From Saprospiraceae bacterium (GTDB lineage: Bacteria > Bacteroidota > Bacteroidia > Chitinophagales > Saprospiraceae): DNA of 55,958 bases. A model generated the notes under the pieces. The model saw only the letters and a program-made list of their open reading frames with translations, did not search any database and was not told the origin of the DNA. Made by a program: the position numbers and the translations under genes. Of the stretch, positions 45,168 through 52,601 are shown one piece after another. Position 1 is the stretch's first letter. The number at the start of each line of letters is the position of its first letter. The stretch spans positions 1-55,958 of the forward strand of contig JAHDEL010000017.1 of assembly GCA_020628855.1 (NCBI GenBank). The letters run 5' to 3'.

Positions 45168-45692
45168 CTACTTGAACCTGAACGTATTCATGATAGTGCT
45201 CATGGTAGGTTCGTATATATTGAGTTTATCTTTCTCAATTGTAGTGGTCAGAATGTAAGCTATTTCATTAACTATCCAGAAGTGTTGCTTGAATTTTAGC
45301 ATCATTCCGCCTTGTCTACCGAAGTATTCCAACTCATAGGATGGCAAGCCAGCAATTTCAATGTATTTGCCTTGCAAAGCTTCTACATCTGTAATGTATT
45401 TTTCTATTTGAGCTTCTGAATATTCGATATAGTATTGTAAGTCCACATTTTTTCCAGTCAAGTCTTGCGTGACTAGATTAATGTTTTCACTGAATGCATC
45501 GTCTTTATTATCTGCTGGAGTCAAAGCAATAAAGACTGTCCCAACATTAGCGACATTATTTATTTCCCATTGCTCAGGGACTTCTATCATAAATACCTGA
45601 GGGCCAAAGCTGCCTGTATAAGTCTTGCTCGATTGAGCGGACATAAGATGGCAGAAAATAAAGCAAAACAAAACACCAACTATAATTCTCAT
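45168..45692 (-). CDS. exported PsbP/DcrB-like hypothetical protein
   Basis: From the ATG at 45692 the 174-residue protein has a signal peptide ending LMSAQ and a mature domain of PsbP/Mog1 fold pattern: YTGSFGPQVFMIEVPEQWEINN, VTQDLTGKNVDLQYYIEYSEAQ, LPSYELEYFGRQGGMMLKFKQHFWIVNEIAYILTTT. Proteins of this type in bacteria are secreted accessory proteins of unknown job. Six upstream codons also open with ATG; I judge the internal start gives the better signal. Confidence 0.7.
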   Translation of the reverse strand: MRIIVGVLFCFIFCHLMSAQSSKTYTGSFGPQVFMIEVPEQWEINNVANVGTVFIALTPADNKDDAFSENINLVTQDLTGKNVDLQYYIEYSEAQIEKYITDVEALQGKYIEIAGLPSYELEYFGRQGGMMLKFKQHFWIVNEIAYILTTTIEKDKLNIYEPTMSTIMNTFRFK

Positions 45693-45793
45693 AATGACAA
45701 GGTATTCCATCCACAGGTTAATTTCAAATTTTCTTTGGACCTTCTCATAATTTTAAATGAAGAGTAGAAACTAATCCTACTCTTCAAATACGA

Positions 45794-47038
45794 TTAAATT
45801 TTCATAGAAAGACCTGCGCTAATTATGGAACTTCTAAGACCTGTACTCCGATAAAATTGAGCGATTCTTAATGAGATACCTTCAATCTTTAGCTCAGGTT
45901 TAATAAAAGGAAGCTTGAATTGAGTAATCCCACCAGCAGGACTATAGAGTAGGCCTATACCAACCGTATGGCTAGATAGCGCAGAAACATCATAATCTGA
46001 TGTATAAAAGAGTTCATCGCCTCGATGCACTCCATAAGGAGCAAAGTAATCAACAGCAGACTGAATGTGATAGCGATAGCTTGGATAGATGGCAAAGAAT
46101 CTGTTCAATTTAATAGGTAATTCAACAGATGCTGTATGAGCTTGCATACCCCAATCATCAAAATAGTATCTATAATAAGATCGTAGAAGGATTCTATCGC
46201 TCAACACTGCATTTGCTCTCATTGCAAGAGGAATTTTCAAACGTTTTTTTGGTAATTGTTCGATCCTAGCTGTTGGTTCATTGGAGAAATACACCCTATG
46301 GAAAGGAGTTGAGAGCAAGCCTTGCATAGACGTAGCTTCTGCCATGAGGGCTATCTGAAACTTCTTGTTAATAACCTGTGTAAGAGTCACCGAGCCATTG
46401 AAGACATTACGCTTGTCAGTATGCACAGATGCTGTCCTTCTAAGCTCAATAGGGTAAATTATTAACCAATCATCTTTGAATCCTTGGAGCTGTAGGCTAA
46501 TCCCGGTATTCCCAGATGACAAAATCTTGCTATAAGAGATGCCTGCATGGAGAGAATTATAGTCGTACTCAATACTTGTGCCGATATTGAGACCGACAGA
46601 TTCTTTATCTTTTATCTTGAAGTCTACCCCTATGCTAAGTTGACCTCTAACATCTGAGCTTGAATCTGAAGATCTAATATTATCAATATTGTCTGTAGAC
46701 GCTGATGAATAATAGTCGTAGGCAACACTGCTAGACATAGTCAATTTTTGATTCATCGGAATCTTCAAACTAATTTTCTGAGTAAAATCAGTCAATTGTT
46801 CTGTACCTATGCCGCCAGTAACTGCTCCGTTATTTCCATCTTGGGCATAATAGCTTGTCAGAAAGTCAACATCGATTGTTTTCCAATCTGCGCGATGATA
46901 GCTTTCTTTGGTCATTTGAATACTATCCTTTTTAGAGTTTACTGATTTCTTGAATAGATTCTTACTAGTTAACTGTGCTTTGATGTCTTGCACCAAAAAC
47001 AGAAAACATAGGGCTATGGATATGATGATTAATTGCAT
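45794..47038 (-). CDS. DUF3570 outer-membrane-barrel protein
   Basis: This protein of about 414 residues has a signal peptide (ending DIKAQ) and the DUF3570 hallmarks: YYAQDGNNGAVTGGIGTEQL near the N-terminus and DYYSSASTDNIDN, then a long barrel-like region (YYRYYFDDWGMQAHTASVELP, DYDVSALSSHTVGIGLLYSP) ending in a hydrophobic strand. The ATG overlaps the DUF4266 stop by 10 bases. In this family the gene is repeatedly next to apbE and a DUF4266 lipoprotein, as here. Probably a pore or outer-membrane component of an exported redox module. Confidence 0.88.
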   Translation of the reverse strand: MQLIIISIALCFLFLVQDIKAQLTSKNLFKKSVNSKKDSIQMTKESYHRADWKTIDVDFLTSYYAQDGNNGAVTGGIGTEQLTDFTQKISLKIPMNQKLTMSSSVAYDYYSSASTDNIDNIRSSDSSSDVRGQLSIGVDFKIKDKESVGLNIGTSIEYDYNSLHAGISYSKILSSGNTGISLQLQGFKDDWLIIYPIELRRTASVHTDKRNVFNGSVTLTQVINKKFQIALMAEATSMQGLLSTPFHRVYFSNEPTARIEQLPKKRLKIPLAMRANAVLSDRILLRSYYRYYFDDWGMQAHTASVELPIKLNRFFAIYPSYRYHIQSAVDYFAPYGVHRGDELFYTSDYDVSALSSHTVGIGLLYSPAGGITQFKLPFIKPELKIEGISLRIAQFYRSTGLRSSIISAGLSMKI

Positions 47039-47238
47039 CCGCAACCTCCTCCTACTTTACCTCCATTAGCTCCAGAGGCACCCTCACGGTATGTTTGAAA
47101 ATTCACTTCAAAATAATCAAGTTGTAATTGCTCAAGAGCCATACAAGGATCATTGAGATATTGCTTTTGGTAAGGTTTGACTGTAGCGCAGGATGAAAGA
47201 ATTACCATACTCACAATCAAGATGAACAGATTACGCAT
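47029..47238 (-). CDS. DUF4266 lipoprotein with C-terminal Gly/Cys tail
   Basis: A 69-residue protein with a lipoprotein signal ending ILSSC (Cys17), a short middle that reads LNDPCMALEQLQLDYFEVNF and a glycine-rich tail ending GGKVGGGCGCN. The tail, with two cysteines three from the end, matches the DUF4266 family. Its function is unknown; the tail could bind a metal or cofactor or be modified. It overlaps apbE by 8 bases and DUF3570 by 10. Confidence 0.9.
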   Translation of the reverse strand: MRNLFILIVSMVILSSCATVKPYQKQYLNDPCMALEQLQLDYFEVNFQTYREGASGANGGKVGGGCGCN

Positions 47239-48166
47239 AAGCTTGCAGGTTTAATTGGTTAGAGAATGAAATTTCTTCTTTTGTATTGACAATGACTGCT
47301 TCGACCCCATGCAGTTTATTTACTAAAGCAATGCCTTCGTCCTCTCCCAATACGAATAGCCCCGTTGCGATAGCATCTGCGAACTCAGCATTTGGAGCGA
47401 CAACACTTACTCCATTTGTATGGGTAATCGGCATACCGGTCCTTGGATTTATAATATGGCTGTAACGAATACCATCAATTACTGTGAAGTTGACCGAACT
47501 TCCTGATGTGACAACTGACCCATATTCCAATTCAACCTCAGCTATAATTCCATTTGACACGGAAGGGTTGGGTATTTTGATTTTCCAAGGTGATTCTTTT
47601 GGGGTTGAACCCCAACAAAGCAAATCTCCTGAAGCATTTACGAGTCCTCCTACTAATCCATAGGATTGCATGATTGATTTTGCCCTTTCTGCTGCATATC
47701 CTTTTCCTATACCTCCAAAGCCAATCTTCATTCCTTTCTTAGAAAGATAGACTGAGTTGTTTTTATCATCTAGAATAATGCATTTGTAATCGATCAGATT
47801 TCTAAGTTCTTCTATACGATCTCTATTAGGAATTGTTGAAACAGTTCTATTAAAGTCCCAATAATATCTTGATAATGTGCCTGAGATGTCAAAAGCACCT
47901 TCTGTCAATTCTGAAATAGTTAGACTCCGTTCAATTAGTCTAAAGAGTTCTTGTGAAACATTGACACTATTTTGACCTGAGTTTTCATTTACTCTTGATG
48001 TTTCAGAATCTGGATTCCATGAAGAAATGAGCTCTTCTATTCTTCGCATTTCGACTTCAGCTGCTCGAATAGCATTCCAAGCTTTTACCGCATGAGGATC
48101 TACTGCTGTAAGTACAAATGCACAGCCCATGATTTTGCAAGAATGATGATGAGCTTTGATTTTCAT
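47231..48166 (-). CDS. apbE: FAD:protein FMN transferase, ApbE family
   Basis: ApbE attaches FMN to a serine or threonine of target proteins, using FAD. The 311-residue protein has MGCAFVLTAV, SSWNPDSETSRVN, LTEGAFDISG, KIGFGGIGKGYAAERA, VNASGDLLCWG and HIINPRTGMPI, all family motifs including the magnesium-site region. It starts at MKIKAHHHSCKIMG with no visible signal peptide, although most ApbE enzymes and all its operon partners are exported. Its ATG overlaps the thioredoxin stop (ATGA). Confidence 0.93.
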   Translation of the reverse strand: MKIKAHHHSCKIMGCAFVLTAVDPHAVKAWNAIRAAEVEMRRIEELISSWNPDSETSRVNENSGQNSVNVSQELFRLIERSLTISELTEGAFDISGTLSRYYWDFNRTVSTIPNRDRIEELRNLIDYKCIILDDKNNSVYLSKKGMKIGFGGIGKGYAAERAKSIMQSYGLVGGLVNASGDLLCWGSTPKESPWKIKIPNPSVSNGIIAEVELEYGSVVTSGSSVNFTVIDGIRYSHIINPRTGMPITHTNGVSVVAPNAEFADAIATGLFVLGEDEGIALVNKLHGVEAVIVNTKEEISFSNQLNLQAYA

Positions 48167-48612
48167 AATGCGAGTATTTTTTTGAGTTTATGAATAAATA
48201 GTTCTGGAGTATCATTACGATCATATTCTATAACAGTTTGTCTTTTCTTATCTGAACTCAGGATTACGATGTGTGGAAAGCTGCCTTCTGGGTTAAACTG
48301 AGCTGCAATTGCTTCATTCTCTTTTTGTTGTTGTTCTGAGAGTTGATTGGCTTTTCGGTATGGGAAGTCCACAATATGAACTAAGCAGTGGTCATTAAGA
48401 AAGTCCTGAGTTAATTTTGCATCAAGAATAGTTTTTTTAAATGCTATACAGGGCTTACACCAATCAGAACCACTAAAAAGTACCAGCATTGATTTCTCTT
48501 CATTCATTGCATTTTCTTTGACAGAATCGAAACTCGTAAATGGCAGCTGTGCATGTAGTGTACATAAGGATGAGCTTATGGTCAAAACCATAAATTTGAG
48601 TAGCATTTTCAT
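48163..48612 (-). CDS. exported thioredoxin-family protein
   Basis: The 149-residue product has a signal peptide (residues 1-21, ending LHAQ) and a thioredoxin fold of the Thioredoxin_7 type, with MLVLFSGSDWCKPCIAFKKTIL holding the WCxxC redox pair and FPHIVILSSD as the cis-proline loop. It likely keeps thiols of neighbouring exported proteins reduced or oxidised. It is first of the four-gene run thioredoxin - apbE - DUF4266 - DUF3570, with a four-base overlap to apbE. Confidence 0.9.
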   Translation of the reverse strand: MKMLLKFMVLTISSSLCTLHAQLPFTSFDSVKENAMNEEKSMLVLFSGSDWCKPCIAFKKTILDAKLTQDFLNDHCLVHIVDFPYRKANQLSEQQQKENEAIAAQFNPEGSFPHIVILSSDKKRQTVIEYDRNDTPELFIHKLKKILAL

Positions 48613-48695
48613 AATTTGTATTGTTTGTTACCTATGAAACAAGATGGAAGACTTTTACCCTAACACTCGAATTATAGAAGCCAAATTGGATTGCT

Positions 48696-48703
48696 TACTT
48701 TTG
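48696..48703 (+). promoter_or_regulatory. -7 element TACTTTTG upstream of the DPP4-type peptidase
   Basis: It matches TAnnTTTG and lies 27 bases before the peptidase ATG, in the 118-base divergent gap with the thioredoxin gene. Confidence 0.45.
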
Positions 48704-48730
48704 TTACTCATTGCTTAAAATTTGCATGCC

Positions 48731-50896
48731 ATGATTCGATCTACTTTATGTCTTTGTTTTTGTCTTTTTGCCTTGCTTTCGATTGGTCAGGATACCATAA
48801 CCTTAGAAGGCATATGGAAAGATGGTACGTATGCTCACAATAGAGTACCAGGATTTACTTTCATGGAAGATGGGAAGCACTACACCAAGAAAGAGGATAA
48901 TTCGATTGTAAAGTATGACCTTCTCACTGGGAAAAAGGTAGGCGTCATCTGGGATGCAGAAGAATACAAAGGAGATGCAGAGTTTGATGGCACTTTTGCA
49001 ACGTATTCTTTTGAACAGGATGAACGCTACTTGCTCATCACAGATAATATTAAGCCTATCTACAGAAGAAGTTTTATGGCGGATTACTATCTCTTTGACT
49101 TGGAATCAAAATCTCTTGCTAAGGTCTATGATGCAATGGTACAATATGTAACCTTTAGTCCAGATGGTAAGAAGCTAGCTTTTGTCCATGAGAATGATTT
49201 ATTTTATAAAGATCTCAATTCAGGTGATGTAAAAAGAATTACTACTGATGGTAATCAGAATAGAATCATTAATGGTTCAGCTGACTGGGTATATGAAGAA
49301 GAATTTGCTTTTGCTAAGGCTTTCTTTTGGAATGCAGACGGCACTAGTATTGCCTTTATGAAGTTTGATGAGTCTGCTGTAAAGGAATTTACAATGACGT
49401 ATCACTTTGACCAGATGTATCCACATTACTCAACATTCAAATATCCTAAAGTTGGTGAAACGAATGCAACTGTTTCTGCACACATATTTAATCTCAATAA
49501 AGATGAGATTGTAGATATCAAACTTGAACCAGATGCCGAACGATATATACCAAGAATAAAATGGACTAAAGATCCCAATGAAGTCTGTGTATATTCTATG
49601 AATCGTCATCAGAATAATCTTAAACTGTATTTAGCAAACAGAAAAAAAGGGAAGATTACTTTGATGTATGAAGAAAGTAATAAGTACTATATCGACATTC
49701 ATGACAATATGACTTTCCTGGATGATGGCAAACACTATCTCTGGACAAGTGAAACATCAGGATATAATCATATTTACCTCTACGATATGAAAGGTAATCA
49801 AGTGAAAGCATTGACCAATGGAAGGTATGATGTAGATGCCTTTCTAGGTTTTGACAAAGCAAACAATGACGTTTTTTATCGTGCTTCAGAAAAGTCCCCT
49901 TTGGAAAAACAGATATACAAAGTCAATATTGATTCAGGTAAGCTGATGGCATTGACACCATTTGACGGGACTAATAGTGCACAATTTAGCAGCACTTATG
50001 ATTACTATGTCAACACGCATAGCACTATAAATTCTGCTCCTACATATACTGTCTACAATAGACAAGGAAAAGAAGTCAGAGTGATAGAAGACAACGCAAA
50101 CATTCAAGACCTACAAAGTCAGTATGATGTGAGTCCTGTGGAATTTTTCGAATTTGAAACAAGCAGTAAGATCAATCTCAATGGTTATATGATCAAGCCA
50201 CCAAATTTTGATCCAAAGAAAGCATACCCAGTTTTTATGTTTTTGTATGGAGGACCAGGGAGTCAACAAGTTCTAGATGCTTGGAAAGGATCCTATTACT
50301 GGTGGTTTCAAAAATTGGCTGCTGAAGGATATATTGTAGCGTGTGTGGACAATAGGGGTACTGGTGCGAGGGGAGAAGAATTTAAGAAAATGACGTATCT
50401 CCAACTAGGCAAATATGAGACTGAAGATCAGATCGAAGCCGCAAAGTATCTTGGTGGTTTGCCTTACACAGACTCGAATAGAATTGGGATTTATGGATGG
50501 TCTTATGGCGGATATATGTCAACTCTTTGTTTGCTCAAGGGGAATGATGTCTTTAAGTCTGCAATTGCTGTGGCGCCTGTAACAAACTGGAAGTGGTATG
50601 ACACAATCTACACAGAGCGATATATGAGGACTTATGCTGAGAACGAAGCAGGCTATGATGAGAATAGTCCGATTCATTTTGCTGACAGACTGAAAGGGAA
50701 TTATTTACTAGTCCATGGTATGGCAGATGATAATGTCCACTTTCAACATACCGCAGAAATGGCAGCAGCCTTGATAAAAGCGAACAAGCAATTCGATACA
50801 TACTTTTACCCCAATAGAAATCATGGAATCTATGGAGATAATGCAAGACTTCATCTGTTTACAAAGATGACAAATTTCATTTTCGAAAAAATATAA
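48731..50896 (+). CDS. dipeptidyl-peptidase IV-like serine peptidase (S9B)
   Basis: The 721-residue protein has a signal peptide (ending LLSIGQ), an N-terminal eight-bladed propeller (about 30-480; FATYSFEQDERYLLITDN, YVTFSPDGKKLAFVHENDL, DWVYEEEFAF with the Glu-Glu pair that binds the substrate amino end) and a C-terminal hydrolase domain. The catalytic triad is Ser591 in GWSYGGYM, Asp666 in HGMADDNVH and His698 in NRNHGIYG. It removes X-Pro or X-Ala dipeptides in the periplasm. A TTG three codons earlier is a possible but weaker start. Confidence 0.94.
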   Translation: MIRSTLCLCFCLFALLSIGQDTITLEGIWKDGTYAHNRVPGFTFMEDGKHYTKKEDNSIVKYDLLTGKKVGVIWDAEEYKGDAEFDGTFATYSFEQDERYLLITDNIKPIYRRSFMADYYLFDLESKSLAKVYDAMVQYVTFSPDGKKLAFVHENDLFYKDLNSGDVKRITTDGNQNRIINGSADWVYEEEFAFAKAFFWNADGTSIAFMKFDESAVKEFTMTYHFDQMYPHYSTFKYPKVGETNATVSAHIFNLNKDEIVDIKLEPDAERYIPRIKWTKDPNEVCVYSMNRHQNNLKLYLANRKKGKITLMYEESNKYYIDIHDNMTFLDDGKHYLWTSETSGYNHIYLYDMKGNQVKALTNGRYDVDAFLGFDKANNDVFYRASEKSPLEKQIYKVNIDSGKLMALTPFDGTNSAQFSSTYDYYVNTHSTINSAPTYTVYNRQGKEVRVIEDNANIQDLQSQYDVSPVEFFEFETSSKINLNGYMIKPPNFDPKKAYPVFMFLYGGPGSQQVLDAWKGSYYWWFQKLAAEGYIVACVDNRGTGARGEEFKKMTYLQLGKYETEDQIEAAKYLGGLPYTDSNRIGIYGWSYGGYMSTLCLLKGNDVFKSAIAVAPVTNWKWYDTIYTERYMRTYAENEAGYDENSPIHFADRLKGNYLLVHGMADDNVHFQHTAEMAAALIKANKQFDTYFYPNRNHGIYGDNARLHLFTKMTNFIFEKI

Positions 50897-50923
50897 CTTA
50901 CTTGAGTGATTCTATGTTAGCAT

Positions 50924-50946
50924 AGGGATGAAAGCTTCACCCCTTT
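50924..50946 (+). terminator. possible weak hairpin terminator
   Basis: AGGGATGAA / TTCACCCCT form an imperfect stem with one mismatch around AGC, followed by only a short T-run, in the 63-base gap between convergent genes. Confidence 0.35.
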
Positions 50947-50959
50947 GAGAGATATGCAG

Positions 50960-51361
50960 TTATTCAGTAATTCTATTCCAAGTTTCCCTTTCGGTGATTT
51001 GTTGTTGATCATTAACCAAGACCAGAGTCTCCGTATCAACAGTATATGTGAAAGTTTTCTCCCAATTACCATAGCTAAATAGGATTGACTGGTCATCTTC
51101 ATTAACAGAGAATGACCCTTCGTAGGTTGCTGATTGTGCTTGCCAAGTGACTAAGCCTGACATGTCATCATCAATATTATCAGCATAAAGGTGCAGTGTT
51201 TCACCAGTAATGATTAGGCAGGTGACACCATCCCACATGCGATGTTCGAGATCATAGATGCCATACAATTGTGTCTCTTCTATTGGGTCAATGACAACTG
51301 ATTCTTTATTGCATGAACCTAGGATAAGGAGAGTTAAGAATGAGAAAATGAGATGTTTCAT
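50960..51361 (-). CDS. small lipoprotein, lipocalin-like
   Basis: The 133-residue protein has a lipobox ending ILGSC (Cys17). The mature part is beta-rich with alternating strands (LYGIYDLEHRMWDGVTCLIITGETLHLY, ATYEGSFSVNEDDQSILFSYG, FTYTVDTETLVLVND), a pattern seen in small lipocalin-like or lipoprotein-sorting folds of this phylum. Function unknown. It converges with the DPP4-like gene. Confidence 0.7.
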   Translation of the reverse strand: MKHLIFSFLTLLILGSCNKESVVIDPIEETQLYGIYDLEHRMWDGVTCLIITGETLHLYADNIDDDMSGLVTWQAQSATYEGSFSVNEDDQSILFSYGNWEKTFTYTVDTETLVLVNDQQQITERETWNRITE

Positions 51362-51635
51362 AAGGCGTGATGTTTAACATCTATATGCTCATCAAACATT
51401 TTTACGCTGCGTAGTTATTAAAAATTAAATGTTGTATTTGGTATTCAATAGTTTGGTAAGCTCAGTACAAATGAGGCACTTAGGTTGAGTAAATATTGGC
51501 GGAAAGAGCAACAGTTGCTCCAACCAAAACTGTGTAGAGTAAATATTAGAACTAGGGAAGCTAGATCATGGCGTATCAAGTGTAATCAAGTATAAATTAA
51601 TACTTAACTTGGTAGAACATTCTTAAGTTAGAATT
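51362..51635 (+). promoter_or_regulatory. 274-base gene-free gap with repeats around a dyad
   Basis: No open frame of note exists. GAGTAAATATT occurs twice (51487-51497 and 51537-51547), exactly 50 bases apart, and between them GAGCAACAGTTGCTC (51506-51520) forms a 7-base dyad around one base. It probably holds control sites for the thioredoxin/MsrA-like gene at 51636 and/or the divergent lipoprotein. Confidence 0.35.
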
Positions 51636-52601
51636 ATGAAATATCTCAGTTTAATAGCCTGTTTACTCATCGCTAACACAATGTTTTGTCAGTCGGAGTA
51701 CCCTGAAGAATTAGGTGATGTTCAATGGTTGAGATCGTATAAAAAGGCTCTTCAAGTCAGTAAGAAAAGTCAAAAGCCAGTGCTTATTCTATTTCAGGAA
51801 GTCCCAGGTTGTGCAACATGCAGAAACTATGGCAATAACATCTTAAGTAATCCTATATTAGTTGATATTATCCAGAATGAATTTGTTCCTCTTGCTATCT
51901 ACAACAATCTGGGAGGCGATGATAAGAGAATTCTTGATAAGTATGATGAGCCCACTTGGAATAACCCCGTTGTAAGAATTGTAGATAATTCCGGTACAGA
52001 TTTGCTTCCACGATTGGCAGGAGATTACAGTCTGAGTGGGATATTGAACACCATCAAACTTAGCTATACATTAAGAGGAATAGAAATGCCTGCATACTTG
52101 AGGCTCTTCGATCAAACATTGCAAAAAGATGACTATGAAGTAGCATTTTATGAAATGTATTGCTTTTGGACTGGTGAAAGTCATCTTGCTGGTCTTGATG
52201 GAGTGATTGAGACTGAACCAGGATGGACAAATGGAGCAGAGGTGGTAAAAGTTATCTATGATTCATCAATTCTTGACAAAGCAGTATTAGATGCACACGC
52301 TAAATCTGGCAAGTGTAAGTCTGTCTCTGCTGGAAGAGACTACAAAATAGATAAAGACCCACAATATTATCTCAAGCAGACACCATATCGATTTCTTCCT
52401 TTATTTAATACGCAAAAAGCCAAAATTAATAGAGCTATTCACCAAGGTACAGATCCTACACTTCACCTAAGCCCTAGCCAGATTGAATATTTAGAGCTAG
52501 CAAAATCTGATGAAGATTCCACTTTGCCACAGTTGTATGATAAAGATTTTGATGAAGGATGGCAATTGATCAAGGAACAGTTAGCTACAAAGAGAAAGTA
52601 A
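51636..52601 (+). CDS. exported thioredoxin-fold protein with shrunken MsrA-like C-terminal domain
   Basis: A signal peptide (ending MFCQS) leads into a thioredoxin-like domain (about 25-145) with LILFQEVPGCATCRN (Cys59 and Cys62) and a WNNPVVRIVD cis-proline loop. It resembles the VPG-(U/C) thioredoxin-like (seleno)protein group in its cysteine form; the codon at 59 is TGT. Residues 172-300 resemble peptide-methionine sulfoxide reductase A: YCFWTGESHLAGLDGV (Cys176 at the catalytic place of GCFW), TEPGWTNGAEVVKVIYD and PYRFLPLFNTQKAKINRA, with about 20 residues of the usual central loop missing. It may link a thiol donor to a reductase. The next gene follows with no gap. Confidence 0.75.
   Translation: MKYLSLIACLLIANTMFCQSEYPEELGDVQWLRSYKKALQVSKKSQKPVLILFQEVPGCATCRNYGNNILSNPILVDIIQNEFVPLAIYNNLGGDDKRILDKYDEPTWNNPVVRIVDNSGTDLLPRLAGDYSLSGILNTIKLSYTLRGIEMPAYLRLFDQTLQKDDYEVAFYEMYCFWTGESHLAGLDGVIETEPGWTNGAEVVKVIYDSSILDKAVLDAHAKSGKCKSVSAGRDYKIDKDPQYYLKQTPYRFLPLFNTQKAKINRAIHQGTDPTLHLSPSQIEYLELAKSDEDSTLPQLYDKDFDEGWQLIKEQLATKRK

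Noticed and set aside
51636-52601. Possible selenocysteine at the VPG-x motif of the thioredoxin/MsrA-like protein
   Set aside because: The codon for residue 59 is TGT (cysteine), not TGA, and the frame has no internal stop.
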